DNA of 64,000 bases from JBFMFR01 sp040752025 (GCA_040752025.1 JBFMFR010000003.1:219057-283056); one strand, 5' to 3'. Positions 1-9,134 are shown, numbered from the stretch's first letter. Notes: generated by a model not told the origin, from the sequence alone. Program-made: numbers and translations.

Positions 1-1
1 C

Positions 2-250
2 GGTTTTACCTACGCCAAGGGCCGCAGGTTGATGGAGCGCATCCAGCAGGGGTTTTCGCCGCAGGGCGACCTGCGCGCCCTCCTGGATAACTCCACGCCC
101 TTCCGTACGCCCGAGATGGCCAACAGCATCCGCTTGCGCTCCTGGGCCATCCACGACAACTTGCTGGGGGAACCCTTTACCAACGTGACCATGTATAAAC
201 AGATCGGCAAACCGGCCAACGTCAACACCTGCTCGGACTGCGATTGGTGA
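2..250 (+). CDS. C-terminal part of an unrecognised protein (5' truncated by window)
   Basis: The frame is open from the first bases of the window to a TGA at 248-250, giving 82 residues. The fragment ends in NVNTCSDCDW, with two Cys separated by two residues at the extreme C-terminus, which could be a metal or redox pair. I do not recognise the family. Codon use (G/C at third positions) matches neighbouring genes, and the stop is followed by a promoter for the next gene, so this is probably a true gene end. Confidence 0.6.
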   Translation, partial: GFTYAKGRRLMERIQQGFSPQGDLRALLDNSTPFRTPEMANSIRLRSWAIHDNLLGEPFTNVTMYKQIGKPANVNTCSDCDW

Positions 251-293
251 GGGCGTAACTCCCGGAGAATTATCAAACGTTAATGTCAAAGCA

Positions 294-322
294 TTGACGC
301 GAGCAGGCTATCTTGATAAAAT
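294..322 (+). promoter_or_regulatory. Sigma-70-type promoter for the A-type Fe-S carrier gene
   Basis: TTGACG (294-299), a 17-bp spacer and TAAAAT (317-322) form a near-consensus promoter. The ATG at 364 follows about 35 nt after the expected start point, with a purine-rich ribosome-binding site (AAGAGG) just upstream. Confidence 0.6.
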
Positions 323-363
323 TTACCAAGTTTCACACTTATCCTGGCGCTAAGAGGTAAAGC

Positions 364-741
364 ATGACCCTAGAACAAATCCAAACCGGAACCGTTATCC
401 TGACTCCCACGGCGGTTCAAGCTGTGCGTGAATTGATGAAAGAACGCGAACTGGAAGGCTACGCGCTGCGCGTTTTCGTGGCCGGCAGCAGTTGCTCGGG
501 CCTGCAATACGGCATGGCCCTGGAGAAGAATATTCGCCCCGAGGACCTGGTCAGCGAGTTCGAGGATGTCAGGGTGGTCGTGGACGAAGTCTCGATCAAC
601 TATCTGCAAGGCGCAACGGTGGATTACGTCGATGGCCCGATGGGCGCCGGCTTCAAGATCGACAACCCCAACGTGGCGCCCTCCTGTGGTTGCAGCAGCT
701 CGTCTTCCAGCGCCCAGGGTGGCTGCAGCGGCTGCGGATAA
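364..741 (+). CDS. A-type iron-sulfur cluster carrier (IscA/ErpA/HesB family)
   Basis: 125 aa. A-type carriers deliver Fe-S clusters to apoproteins in the cytoplasm. The three conserved cysteines of the family are visible: Cys44 in SSCSG and Cys108/Cys110 in the C-terminal SCGCS motif. A Ser-rich tail with two more Cys (121 and 124) extends beyond the usual end. The gene is monocistronic, with its own promoter (294-322) and an intrinsic terminator (766-799). No isc or suf genes are adjacent, so I cannot choose between ErpA and IscA by context; the many Fe-S proteins of the Hdr/Mvh operon nearby would be plausible clients. Confidence 0.88.
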   Translation: MTLEQIQTGTVILTPTAVQAVRELMKERELEGYALRVFVAGSSCSGLQYGMALEKNIRPEDLVSEFEDVRVVVDEVSINYLQGATVDYVDGPMGAGFKIDNPNVAPSCGCSSSSSSAQGGCSGCG

Positions 742-765
742 CCCACCACAATCACCGATAAGATC

Positions 766-799
766 AAAAAGACTGGCTTTTACAGCCAGTCTTTTTTGC
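766..799 (+). terminator. Rho-independent terminator after the Fe-S carrier gene
   Basis: A perfect 10-bp stem (769-778 with 784-793) with a TTTAC loop is followed by a T run; A residues precede the stem, so it could act in both directions between the convergent genes ending at 741 and 809. Confidence 0.85.
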
Positions 800-808
800 T
801 TTACCGGG

Positions 809-1444
809 TTACCGCCCACGCAAGAAAGAGATCAGCGTGCCGAATAACCCAATCACCGCCATGCCGACGATCACCAGGCCCATGGGCACTCGCCCTGAGC
901 TGGTGATGGGATCGTTCGCGGAGAAGGTCGGCATCGAGATCGGCGCAGGCTCAGTGAAGGTGGGCATACGCGTTGGCGGTACATCCACCAGGAACTGCGC
1001 CGCCAGGGTCGGGTCAATGGTCGCTGTGACGCGTGGTGTCGGCGTCGGCGGGGTATCCACAACCGGCAGGCTGCCCTGTACAGACACCAGATCCTTCCAA
1101 ATCCAGGCCACACCGCCAGGAACACCCGGGTAAGCAATCTGAATCCACTCGCCGCCCGGTGAGCGACCCAGCGCCGGCACCTGGGCGCCCTCGGTCAGCA
1201 TACCGACGATATCGTAATATACCGAGGAAGGCCCGGAGCGCACGTTAATGAAGCCCTGCTCGCTATCCAGGACCGTGGCAATCGCCCCAACTGGCGTACC
1301 GGTAACCGTGGGGATCGCCACCGTGGGGATTTGCGCGGCGAATTCCGCCCGCGCTCCCGGAGCGATCGAGAGCAGAGCCACCGTAAACACCAGGCCCACC
1401 AGCACAGCAAATGTCGTTTTCAAGCTTGATCTGATTCTAACCAT
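809..1444 (-). CDS. Membrane-anchored SH3b-domain protein
   Basis: 211 aa from the ATG at 1444, chosen because GGAG lies 6-7 nt upstream; an in-frame ATG at 1474 lacks a ribosome-binding site. Residues about 8-34 form a signal/transmembrane segment, followed by a bacterial SH3 domain (about 55-125, with the typical NVRSGPSSVYYDIVGML start). A Pro/Thr-rich linker and a C-terminal hydrophobic segment before a basic FLRGR end suggest a surface-exposed domain anchored in the membrane. SH3b domains often bind cell-envelope polymers; the ligand here is unknown. Divergent from the zinc-ribbon gene at 1489. Confidence 0.7.
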   Translation of the reverse strand: MVRIRSSLKTTFAVLVGLVFTVALLSIAPGARAEFAAQIPTVAIPTVTGTPVGAIATVLDSEQGFINVRSGPSSVYYDIVGMLTEGAQVPALGRSPGGEWIQIAYPGVPGGVAWIWKDLVSVQGSLPVVDTPPTPTPRVTATIDPTLAAQFLVDVPPTRMPTFTEPAPISMPTFSANDPITSSGRVPMGLVIVGMAVIGLFGTLISFLRGR

Positions 1445-1488
1445 ACCACACTCCAAATAGCGATTATAATCCATTTACGGAGGCCGTC

Positions 1489-2073
1489 ATGCAAACACGC
1501 ATCTTTCACGGGAAGCTCTCCCCCGCTGATTTTGCCAGGGCTTTGATCGCCGAGTTCGACCGCGGTGAACTGCGCGCCCAGGGTCTGGGCGACGAAGATG
1601 AACTCATGGTTCAGATTGTCACGCGCGACTACCCTCGCTCGGGAGGCCCAACCGCTCTGACCATCTCCCTGCGCGCCGTTGAAGATGGCGTCGCCGTTCA
1701 GATCGGCAAACAGAACTGGGTTGGCGTGGCTGCCAGCCTGGGACAAACTGCCTTGAGGGCCTGGCGCAACCCCTTCAGCCTGATCGATCGCCTGGACGAC
1801 CTGGCCCAGGATATCAACAACTTGCAGCTCTCCGAGCGCGTCTGGGATGTCATCGAAAGCACCGCCACGACCCTGGGGGCGTCTTTCGAGCTCTCCGAAC
1901 GCCTGCGCCGCCTGGTTTGCGAATACTGCCATGCCGCCAATCCGGTTGGCGAGGCCACCTGCCTGGCCTGCGGCGCGCCGCTGGGCAAGGTGCAGCCGCG
2001 CACCTGCCCAAACTGCGGCTTCGTGGTCCGGCAGCTCGAAGCGGTTTGCCCGAATTGCAAGCACGCTCTCTAA
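1489..2073 (+). CDS. Conserved protein with C-terminal double zinc ribbon
   Basis: 194 aa, with strong ribosome-binding site (GGAGG at 1479-1483) and TATAAT at 1465-1470. The N-terminal 140 residues have no motif I recognise. The C-terminus has four CxxC pairs (CEYC, CLAC, CPNC, CPNC), forming two zinc-ribbon units. Such proteins in Chloroflexota are usually annotated only as zinc-ribbon proteins; function unknown. Ends a few bases before the convergent helical-repeat gene. Confidence 0.7.
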   Translation: MQTRIFHGKLSPADFARALIAEFDRGELRAQGLGDEDELMVQIVTRDYPRSGGPTALTISLRAVEDGVAVQIGKQNWVGVAASLGQTALRAWRNPFSLIDRLDDLAQDINNLQLSERVWDVIESTATTLGASFELSERLRRLVCEYCHAANPVGEATCLACGAPLGKVQPRTCPNCGFVVRQLEAVCPNCKHAL

Positions 2074-2729
2074 GGAGCGCGCAGGGTCAGCAACGCTTCC
2101 CGCACCACGGGCAATAAGTTCAACTCGTCGTCAACGTCTATTTCCAGCAGCGCCAGGTTTTGTTGCGGTGGCAGGCGCGATTCCAGGCGGGTCTGGACGC
2201 GCTCCAGGGATTGGACCGCATCCATATACCCGATTTTGCCCGCCATGCGCGCCGCCTGCGTACGGATTCCCACAGGCATCTGCCGGTCGGCCAGGATGGC
2301 GGCCAACTGGCTACCCGCATACGAGCAGGTTTTTAATAAAAGAACAACTGGCGACTCCAGGTCTGCATCATAGGTAACCAGTTGCAGCAACGCGTAAATC
2401 TGCCGCGTACGCATCTGTCCCAGGTGGGCAGCCAGGTTCTGGCGCGCCGGGCTCTCGCTTGGTCCAGCTTCCAGGATGCCCGCCAACGCCTGCACTACCC
2501 GCCGCCGTAGGTCCAGGTCCGGTTCAACCAGGCGCGTGTACAACAGGTACGCCACCAGCGGTGAAACTGGCGCGACTTGCAACGCCAGTAATTGTTCCAT
2601 GCCCTGGCGCCGCTGCTGCAGGTCGGAAGAAATCAGGGCTTCCGCCGCTTTCCAGGCTGCCGCCATGCCGGCGTCATCCAGGCGTTCTACATCCAAAGGC
2701 TCGAGCTGAACGAGCGGATCCAAATTCAT
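2070..2729 (-). CDS. Helical-repeat (HEAT-like) protein cotranscribed with transketolase
   Basis: 219 aa from the ATG at 2729, which lies 4 bp after the transketolase stop; longer upstream extensions would run into transketolase coding sequence and are rejected. The protein is almost entirely Leu/Ala-rich amphipathic helices of about 30-40 residues, without signal peptide or catalytic motif. This resembles HEAT/armadillo-type scaffolds, but the repeat assignment is inferred from composition. Translational coupling to tkt suggests a linked role, not identified. Confidence 0.6.
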   Translation of the reverse strand: MNLDPLVQLEPLDVERLDDAGMAAAWKAAEALISSDLQQRRQGMEQLLALQVAPVSPLVAYLLYTRLVEPDLDLRRRVVQALAGILEAGPSESPARQNLAAHLGQMRTRQIYALLQLVTYDADLESPVVLLLKTCSYAGSQLAAILADRQMPVGIRTQAARMAGKIGYMDAVQSLERVQTRLESRLPPQQNLALLEIDVDDELNLLPVVREALLTLRAP

Positions 2730-2733
2730 GGCG

Positions 2734-4746
2734 CTACCATCCTGCCAGCAAGCGCCTGGCCTGGGCGACAACATGATCCACCGTAAAGCCGAATTTCTGC
2801 AGCAGTGTGCGATAGGGCGCGGATGCGCCGAAGCGGTCCTGCGCCAGGATTGCGCCGCCATCCCCCACCCAGCGCTCCCAACCCTGGGACACGCCCATCT
2901 CCACCGCCAGGCGCGCCCGCACCTGCGGCGGCAGCACCGCGGCGCGGTACTCGGCATCTTGCGCGGCGAACAACTCCCAGCTCGGGAACGAGACCAGGCG
3001 CACGTTCTCGCCCTCCATCGCCAGGCGCAAACCCGCCTCGACGATCAGGCTGACTTCTGAACCACTTGCCATGAGGATCAACTCGGGCGAGCGATCTCCC
3101 AGGTCGGCCAGCACGTAGGCGCCGCGCTGCAGCTCGCTGGCCGGGGTATAGATCGTGCGGTCCAGGGTAGGCAGGTTTTGCCGGGTGAGAGCCAGCACCG
3201 TCGGCCCATCGCGCCGGGCGATGGCCACTTTCCAGGCTTCGGTGGTCTCATTGGCATCCCCTGGGCGGATCACTACCAGGTTAGGGATGGCGCGCAGCGC
3301 AGCCAGGTGCTCGACTGGCTGGTGAGTCGGCCCGTCTTCGCCCACGCCAATGCTGTCGTGTGTAAAAACCCAGATGCTATGGTAGCCCGACAGGGCCGCC
3401 AGGCGGATTGCCGGACGGTTATAGTCGGCGAATACCATAAAGGTGCCACCGTAGGGGATCACGCCGCCGTGTACTGCCATGCCGTTCAAGGCGGCACCCA
3501 TGGCGTGCTCGCGCACCCCGAAATGGAAGTTGCGCTCCTGGTAAGCGCCTGGCTCGAAAGCCGCCTCGCCATTGATCCAGGTCTTGTTAGAAGGCGCCAG
3601 GTCGGCAGAGCCGCCAATCAATTCAGGCAGGCGCCCAGCCAGCACATTCAGTACCTTGCCCGAGGCGTTGCGCGTCGCCACGCCTTTGGCATCCACCGGG
3701 GAAATAGGCAGATCTTCGTCCCAGCCTTGCGGCAACCGGCCTGCCAGGCGACGCTCCAACTCAGCCGCCAGCTCGGGATGGGCCTGGCGATAGGTCTGCA
3801 AGCGCGCCTGCCATTCAGCTTCCCAACCAGCGCCGCGCTCCACAGCCTGGCGGAAGAAGGCCAGGACATCCTCAGGCACCAGAAAGCGCGGCGTCAGCGG
3901 CCAACCGAGATTGCGCTTGGCGCCATCCAATTCTTCATCGCCGGGTGGCTCACCGTGTGCTTTTTCGGTATCCTGGCGCGTGGGCAGCCCGTAGCCGATG
4001 TGCGTGCGCACCGCGATCAACGAGGGCCGCGGGTCTTCCCTGGCGCGCTGGATAGCAGCGTCGATGGCTTCCACATCGTTGCCGTCCGCCACGCTCTGCA
4101 CGTGCCAGTTGTAAGCCGCAAAGCGCGCCAGGCGGTCTTCGGTGAAGGCCAGGTTGGTGCTGCCTTCGATCGAGATATGGTTATCGTCATACAAATAAAC
4201 CAGCCGCCCCAGCTTGAGATGCCCGGCCAGAGAGGCCGCTTCAGACGAAACCCCTTCCATCAAATCACCGTCTGTGACGATGGCATAGATGTAATGGTTG
4301 AAGATAGTGTGCCCGGGGCGGTTGAAACACGCCGCCAGGTGCTCGGCTGCAATCGCCATGCCCACGCCGTTGGCAAAACCCTGCCCCAGCGGCCCGGTGG
4401 TCACTTCTACACCAGGCGTCAGGCCATACTCCGGATGACCGGGTGTGAGACTGTTCCACTGTCGAAACTGCTGCAGTTCTTCCAGGCTCAAGTCGAAACC
4501 TGTCAGATACAGCAGGCTGTACAGCAGCATGGAGCCATGTCCCCCGGAAAGGATAAACCGGTCGCGGCCCGCCCATGCCGGGTTGCGCGGGTTGAAGCGC
4601 AGGTGGCGCGTCCACAAAGCGAAAGCCATCGCCGCCGCCCCCATGGGCAGGCCGGGATGGCCCGAATTGGCTTTCTGGACTGCGTCCGCAGATAGAAATC
4701 GGATCGTGTTAATCGCACGTTCCTGAAGCGTTTTCGAGTTCGTCAT
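2734..4746 (-). CDS. tkt: Transketolase
   Basis: 670 aa, full length for the family. Transfers two-carbon units between ketoses and aldoses in the pentose phosphate pathway using thiamine diphosphate. Visible motifs: HPGLPMGAA near residue 30, the TPP-binding GDLMEG motif with the downstream DDNHISIEG (about 158-195), GLPTRQDTEKAHG, and the second-domain REHAMGAALNG with EDGPTHQPVEHLA (about 410-475). SD AGGAG lies just upstream of the ATG. Followed 4 bp later by a helical-repeat protein gene. Divergent from the hdr/mvh operon. Confidence 0.96.
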   Translation of the reverse strand: MTNSKTLQERAINTIRFLSADAVQKANSGHPGLPMGAAAMAFALWTRHLRFNPRNPAWAGRDRFILSGGHGSMLLYSLLYLTGFDLSLEELQQFRQWNSLTPGHPEYGLTPGVEVTTGPLGQGFANGVGMAIAAEHLAACFNRPGHTIFNHYIYAIVTDGDLMEGVSSEAASLAGHLKLGRLVYLYDDNHISIEGSTNLAFTEDRLARFAAYNWHVQSVADGNDVEAIDAAIQRAREDPRPSLIAVRTHIGYGLPTRQDTEKAHGEPPGDEELDGAKRNLGWPLTPRFLVPEDVLAFFRQAVERGAGWEAEWQARLQTYRQAHPELAAELERRLAGRLPQGWDEDLPISPVDAKGVATRNASGKVLNVLAGRLPELIGGSADLAPSNKTWINGEAAFEPGAYQERNFHFGVREHAMGAALNGMAVHGGVIPYGGTFMVFADYNRPAIRLAALSGYHSIWVFTHDSIGVGEDGPTHQPVEHLAALRAIPNLVVIRPGDANETTEAWKVAIARRDGPTVLALTRQNLPTLDRTIYTPASELQRGAYVLADLGDRSPELILMASGSEVSLIVEAGLRLAMEGENVRLVSFPSWELFAAQDAEYRAAVLPPQVRARLAVEMGVSQGWERWVGDGGAILAQDRFGASAPYRTLLQKFGFTVDHVVAQARRLLAGW

Positions 4747-4823
4747 GTTTACTCCTGGTGAGTGTAGGCATCCAACACCACTATTGTACTACAGCATCCG
4801 AGATGCTTATAACGTTTGTCACC

Positions 4824-4879
4824 GCACAGTTGTGCTTTTTGTTACTATCACATTACTTCGTAATTTCAGAAAATAGTAA
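4824..4879. promoter_or_regulatory. Palindromic sites between tkt and the hdr operon (candidate operators)
   Basis: The 283-bp divergent gap contains a perfect palindrome GCACAGTTGTGC (4824-4835) and nested inverted repeats TTACTAT...ATAGTAA (4842-4848/4873-4879) enclosing ATTAC-TTC-GTAAT (4852-4864). These are AT-rich for the genome. No regulator can be assigned; a TACAAT on the minus strand (4788-4783) may be the tkt -10. Confidence 0.3.
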
Positions 4880-5029
4880 GGTAGCATTTTCTACCCATTC
4901 CTATTTGGATTCCGGAGGAGGTCCGCGCTATCGAAAACTTCAACCCCCCGTTCCCTGCTTTATTGAATAAACGCACGTTGTTTTATCCGTTCCCTCCAAC
5001 ACCCGTTCGCACTCACAAGGAGGTGGCTC

Positions 5030-5614
5030 TTGACATCACAACCTGCATCCCCTGAAGATTCCAATCCCAATCTCCGCTTCCTGGAAGAGGTTAGCGCGAA
5101 AACAGCAGGTGTGTCGCGCCTGGAAATGTGCATCCAGTGCGGCACCTGCGGCGGTTCGTGTCCCTCCTCTATGGATATGGATCACACGCCACGCATGCTC
5201 TTCGCTATGATCCGCGCCGGCATGCGCGACGAAGCTTTGCGCAGCAACACACCCTGGATGTGCGTATCCTGCTATCACTGCGTAGTACGCTGCCCGCAAG
5301 ACGTGCACATCGCTGACGTGATGTACACACTCAAGGGCATGGCCATCCAGGCCAAGCTCTTCAAAGATTCGACTGCTCCCGATTTCTCCCAGACCTTCGT
5401 CGATATGGTCGAAAACTACGGGCGCAGCTTCGAATTTGGACTGGCCACGCGGCACTATCTCAAGCACTTCCCGCTGCGCTTGCCCTCCATGGCCCCGATG
5501 GGCCTGGGCATGCTCAGCAAACGCCGCATGGACGTTACCCCCAACCGCATCGATGGCATCGATCAGCTCAAGAAAATCTTGGAGCGCGCCAAAGAATTGG
5601 AGTTAGTAGCATGA
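5030..5614 (+). CDS. hdrC: Heterodisulfide reductase subunit C-like Fe-S protein
   Basis: 194 aa from a TTG start preceded by a very strong AAGGAGG; no in-frame ATG fits. HdrC carries electrons from the FAD subunit HdrA to the catalytic HdrB. Two [4Fe-4S] motifs are seen: Cys34-37-40-44 (CIQCGTCGGSC) and Cys78-81-84-88 (CVSCYHCVVRC). First gene of the hdrCBA-mvhDGA operon, overlapping hdrB by 4 bp. The disulfide substrate is unknown because non-methanogens lack CoM-S-S-CoB. Confidence 0.9.
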   Translation: MTSQPASPEDSNPNLRFLEEVSAKTAGVSRLEMCIQCGTCGGSCPSSMDMDHTPRMLFAMIRAGMRDEALRSNTPWMCVSCYHCVVRCPQDVHIADVMYTLKGMAIQAKLFKDSTAPDFSQTFVDMVENYGRSFEFGLATRHYLKHFPLRLPSMAPMGLGMLSKRRMDVTPNRIDGIDQLKKILERAKELELVA

Positions 5615-6606
5615 ACTCTAAATATCTACTCTACCCTGGCTGTTCAATGGAGTCCAGCGCCCACGCCTACTACGAATCGTTGATGGCGATCAAGGGCCCG
5701 ATGGGACTCAACCTGGAAGAGATCCAGGATTGGAACTGCTGCGGCGCGACCGAGTACCTGGGCATCAACCTGATCCCAGCCTATGCCCTGATCAGCCGCA
5801 ACCTGGCCCTGGCTTCCAAACAGGCCAACAGCTCTCGCAGCGTGGTTGCGCCTTGCAGCGCGTGCTACCTGAATCTGGCCAAGGCCGACCACTACATGAG
5901 CGAGCGTCCGATCCTGGGTAAAAAAGTCAACGAGGCGCTGGCAGCCGGTAATTTACACTATGACCCCGGTTCGCTGGAGATCCGCCACCTTTTGGATGTG
6001 ATCATCAACGATATCGGCCTGGATGTAGTTGCCAGCAAAGTCGTCAAACCGCTCAAGGGACTGCGCGTGGCCCCCTACCTGGGCTGCATGGTGCCCCGGC
6101 CAGATTACAATCATCACTGGTCCGATTACGAGCACCCAGACGAACTGGATCGTTTGCTCAAGGCGCTGGGAGCCGAGGTGATCGATTTCCCACTGAAAAC
6201 CCACTGCTGCGGCGGTCACATGACCCAAATCGGGCCGAGCACTGCCTTCGAACTGATCCGCCGCCTGCTGCATGCCGCCGACCAGTACAAGGCTGACCTG
6301 ATGGTCACCGTATGTCCGATGTGCCAGATGAACCTGGACGCCTATCAGGGCGAAACAAATCGACATTTCCATACGAATTATAAAATGCCAATCCTTTTCT
6401 TCACCCAGTTAATGGGCATAGCCTTTGGCATCGAACCCAAGTTGCTCGGCTTCGGCTCTGAACTGGTGGATGCCAGCCAGGCTATGGGCCGCATTGGCAT
6501 CGAAGTACCTGCTCCGGAAGCAGCCAAGCAGCCCAAGCGCAAAAAACAAACTGGGCTGCCCATGCCCGTCATGCCAGGACGCGAGGAAGAGGAGGTGAAT
6601 CAATGA
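5611..6606 (+). CDS. hdrB: Heterodisulfide reductase subunit B-like (CCG-domain) protein
   Basis: 331 aa. Catalytic subunit holding noncubane [4Fe-4S] clusters in cysteine-rich (CCG) domains. Both CCG motifs are complete: Cys43/44 (CCGATEYLG) with Cys82/85, and Cys159, Cys199/200 (CCGGHM) with Cys235/238. The C-terminal 30 residues are a Lys-rich then Glu-rich tail not needed by the family. Overlaps hdrC and hdrA by 4 bp each, so the three are translationally coupled. Confidence 0.92.
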   Translation: MNSKYLLYPGCSMESSAHAYYESLMAIKGPMGLNLEEIQDWNCCGATEYLGINLIPAYALISRNLALASKQANSSRSVVAPCSACYLNLAKADHYMSERPILGKKVNEALAAGNLHYDPGSLEIRHLLDVIINDIGLDVVASKVVKPLKGLRVAPYLGCMVPRPDYNHHWSDYEHPDELDRLLKALGAEVIDFPLKTHCCGGHMTQIGPSTAFELIRRLLHAADQYKADLMVTVCPMCQMNLDAYQGETNRHFHTNYKMPILFFTQLMGIAFGIEPKLLGFGSELVDASQAMGRIGIEVPAPEAAKQPKRKKQTGLPMPVMPGREEEEVNQ

Positions 6607-8645
6607 CCGCCAACACCCCTGAAAACAAGGAACGCATTGGCGTGTACGTATGCCACTGCGGCAGCAACATCGCCGGCATCGTCGATGTAGAGAACGTCGC
6701 CCAGTGGGCCGGCAAAGAACTCGAAGAGCGCGGCGTGGTCATCGCCCGGGACTACAAATTCATGTGTTCCAGCCTGGGCCAGGAACTGGTCGAAAAAGAC
6801 ATCCAGGAACTGGGCCTGACGCGCGTTGTGGTGGCGGCCTGCTCGCCGCACCTGCACGAGCAGACCTTCCGCAACGCCTGCAAAAACGCCGACCTGAATC
6901 CCTACCTGTGCGAGTTGGTCTCCATCCGCGAGCAGGTTTCGTGGGTGCACACCGACAAAGTCGCTGCCACGGAAAAAGCCAAGGCGGTTATCTCCGGCGG
7001 CGTCGAGCGCGTCATCCACCACGAGCCCCTGGAGCCGCTGCACGTGCCCATCCACCCGGCAACCCTGGTGGTCGGCGGCGGCATCGCCGGCATCCAATCC
7101 GCTTTGGAGATCGCCGACGCGGGCTATCCGGTCTACCTGGTCGAGCGCGAACCATCCATCGGTGGGCACATGTCCCAGTTCGACAAGACCTTCCCCACCC
7201 TGGACTGCTCCGCCTGCATCCTGACCCCGCGCATGGTACAGGCCGGCTCGCACAAGAACATCACCCTGCTCACCTGGAGCCAGGTGGAGCGCGTGGATGG
7301 CTACGTGGGCAACTTCACCGTCACCATCCGCAAGAAGGCTCGCTACGTGAACACCGAGTTGTGCACGGGCTGCGGCATCTGCCAGGAAAAATGCCCGAAG
7401 AAAGTCATCGATGATATCTACGAAGCCGGGCTGGGCTACCGCAAAGCGGTTTACACCCCCTTCCCACAGGCCGTGCCAAAGTACCCCGTGATCGACAAGC
7501 CCAACTGCACCTTCTTCCAGAAGGGCACCTGCAAGGCTTGCGAGAAGTTCTGCCCCACCAACGCCATCGATTTCGACCAGGAAGACGAGTTGATTACCGT
7601 GGAAGTTGGCAACATCATCCTGGCCACCGGCTACGATCTGTTCGATCCACGCCAGGTTTCCCAGTATGGTTACGGGCGGCTGGCAAACGTCTTCACCAGC
7701 CTGGAGTTCGAGCGCCTGACCAACGCCGCTGGCCCGACCAACGGCAACATCGTCCTGCGCGATGGCGTCACCACACCCAAGGCGGTCGGCATCGTCCACT
7801 GCGTCGGCAGCCGTGACCGCAACTACAACAACTACTGCTCGGTGATCTGCTGCATGCAGAGCCTCAAGTTCGCCCACCTGGTGCACGAACGCACCGGGGC
7901 CGTGGTGTATAACTTCTACATCGACATGCGCACTGCCTACAAGGAGTACGACGAGTTCTACCAGCGCGTGCTGGAAGAAGGCACGCTCTTTGTGCGCGGC
8001 AAAGTCGCCGAAGTCACCGACGCCGCTCGCCTGCCTGGCGAGGAAGGCAAGCTGATCGTCCAGGTCGAAGACACCCTGGCCGGCAAACAGCGCCGCATCC
8101 CGGTCGACATGGTGATCCTGTCCGCGGCCATGATCCCAAGGTACGACGCCAAAGAGACCGCCAAGCTCTTCGGCATCTCGTGCAGCGCCAACGGCTGGTT
8201 CATCGAAAAACACCCCAAGCTCGACCCCGTGGCGACCATGACCGAAGGCGTGTTCATCGCCGGCTGCGTCCAGGGCCCCAAGGATATCCCCACCAGCGTG
8301 GCGCAAGGCGCGGCTGCCTCAGCCCGTGTGTTGGGGCGCATCCAGCAAGGCGAGATCGCCCTGGAGCCGGTACGCGCCACCGTAGACCCTGATAAGTGCT
8401 CCGGCTGCCGCATCTGTAACAACCTGTGTCCGTTCAACGCCATCCTCTTCCACGAAGATCTTATGGTCACCGAAATCAACCCGGCCCTGTGCCAGGGTTG
8501 CGGTACCTGCGTGGCTGCCTGCCCGGCTGGAGCCATCTCCGGCACAGGCTTCAGCAACGAGCAAATCTTCGCCCAGATCGAGGGCTTGATGATGGTCAAC
8601 TTCGAGCACGGACGTGTGGCCGAGCTGGCCGCCGAGCCGGCCTGA
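6603..8645 (+). CDS. hdrA: Heterodisulfide reductase subunit A-like FAD/Fe-S protein
   Basis: 680 aa. HdrA is the flavoprotein thought to bifurcate electrons from the hydrogenase to ferredoxin and to HdrBC. The sequence shows the N-terminal CHCGSNIAG motif (about 16-24), an FAD-binding GGGIAG (about 157), a CTGCGICQEKCP cluster motif (about 254), a further Cys cluster (GTCKACEKFCP, about 307-317), and a C-terminal two-cluster ferredoxin (CSGCRICNNLCP near 600 and CQGCGTCVAACP near 630). Length matches archaeal HdrA. Sits between hdrB and mvhD, as expected for an Mvh-Hdr complex. Confidence 0.93.
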   Translation: MTANTPENKERIGVYVCHCGSNIAGIVDVENVAQWAGKELEERGVVIARDYKFMCSSLGQELVEKDIQELGLTRVVVAACSPHLHEQTFRNACKNADLNPYLCELVSIREQVSWVHTDKVAATEKAKAVISGGVERVIHHEPLEPLHVPIHPATLVVGGGIAGIQSALEIADAGYPVYLVEREPSIGGHMSQFDKTFPTLDCSACILTPRMVQAGSHKNITLLTWSQVERVDGYVGNFTVTIRKKARYVNTELCTGCGICQEKCPKKVIDDIYEAGLGYRKAVYTPFPQAVPKYPVIDKPNCTFFQKGTCKACEKFCPTNAIDFDQEDELITVEVGNIILATGYDLFDPRQVSQYGYGRLANVFTSLEFERLTNAAGPTNGNIVLRDGVTTPKAVGIVHCVGSRDRNYNNYCSVICCMQSLKFAHLVHERTGAVVYNFYIDMRTAYKEYDEFYQRVLEEGTLFVRGKVAEVTDAARLPGEEGKLIVQVEDTLAGKQRRIPVDMVILSAAMIPRYDAKETAKLFGISCSANGWFIEKHPKLDPVATMTEGVFIAGCVQGPKDIPTSVAQGAAASARVLGRIQQGEIALEPVRATVDPDKCSGCRICNNLCPFNAILFHEDLMVTEINPALCQGCGTCVAACPAGAISGTGFSNEQIFAQIEGLMMVNFEHGRVAELAAEPA

Positions 8646-8660
8646 GGATTGGAGGCAAAA

Positions 8661-9134
8661 ATGGCTGAAAATTTCGAACCTGTCATCATCGGCTTCACCT
8701 GCAACTGGTGCAGCTATCGCGCCGCTGACCTGGCTGGCACAGCTCGCGTCAAATATCCTCCCAACATCCGCCTGATCCGCATGATGTGTTCCGGGCGCCT
8801 GGACCCCAGCTTTGTTTTCAAGGCGCTGGCCAACGGAGCGGACGGTGTGCTGATCACCGGCTGCCACCCGGGAGAATGCCACTATCTCGAACAGAACTAC
8901 AAGGCGCTGCGGCGCTTCCTGCTGATGCGGCGCACCCTGGCGCAGATGGGCGTTGAGCCGCAGCGCGTCAAGCTGGTATGGGCCAGCGCCGCCGAAGGCG
9001 TCAAACTGGCGCAGGAAATCACCAAGATGGTGGAAGAAGTCAGGGCTATCGGTCCCCTTAACTGGCCGCAATGGAAGGCTGGCAACGGGCACGTTACCGC
9101 ACCCGAGATGGCCGCAGAGGAGGTGGCAGCATGA
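8661..9134 (+). CDS. mvhD: Methyl-viologen-reducing hydrogenase delta subunit (electron adaptor to HdrA)
   Basis: 157 aa from the ATG at 8661; the GGAGG at 8651-8655 is its ribosome-binding site, so the in-frame TTG at 8649 is not the start. MvhD holds a [2Fe-2S] centre and passes electrons from the MvhAG hydrogenase to HdrA. Seen: CNWCSYRAADLAG near residues 14-26, MMCSGRLDP (about 45), GCHPGECHY (about 72). Overlaps mvhG by 4 bp (ATGA). Confidence 0.92.
   Translation: MAENFEPVIIGFTCNWCSYRAADLAGTARVKYPPNIRLIRMMCSGRLDPSFVFKALANGADGVLITGCHPGECHYLEQNYKALRRFLLMRRTLAQMGVEPQRVKLVWASAAEGVKLAQEITKMVEEVRAIGPLNWPQWKAGNGHVTAPEMAAEEVAA

Noticed and set aside
3178..4695. 505-codon open frame antisense to transketolase
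   Set aside because: Transketolase on the minus strand is unambiguous; the opposite frame has no motif and no ribosome-binding site.
6600..8306. 568-codon open frame antisense to hdrA
   Set aside because: Shadow of a high-GC gene with clear Fe-S and FAD motifs on the plus strand; the antisense product has only low-complexity His/Asp/Val composition.
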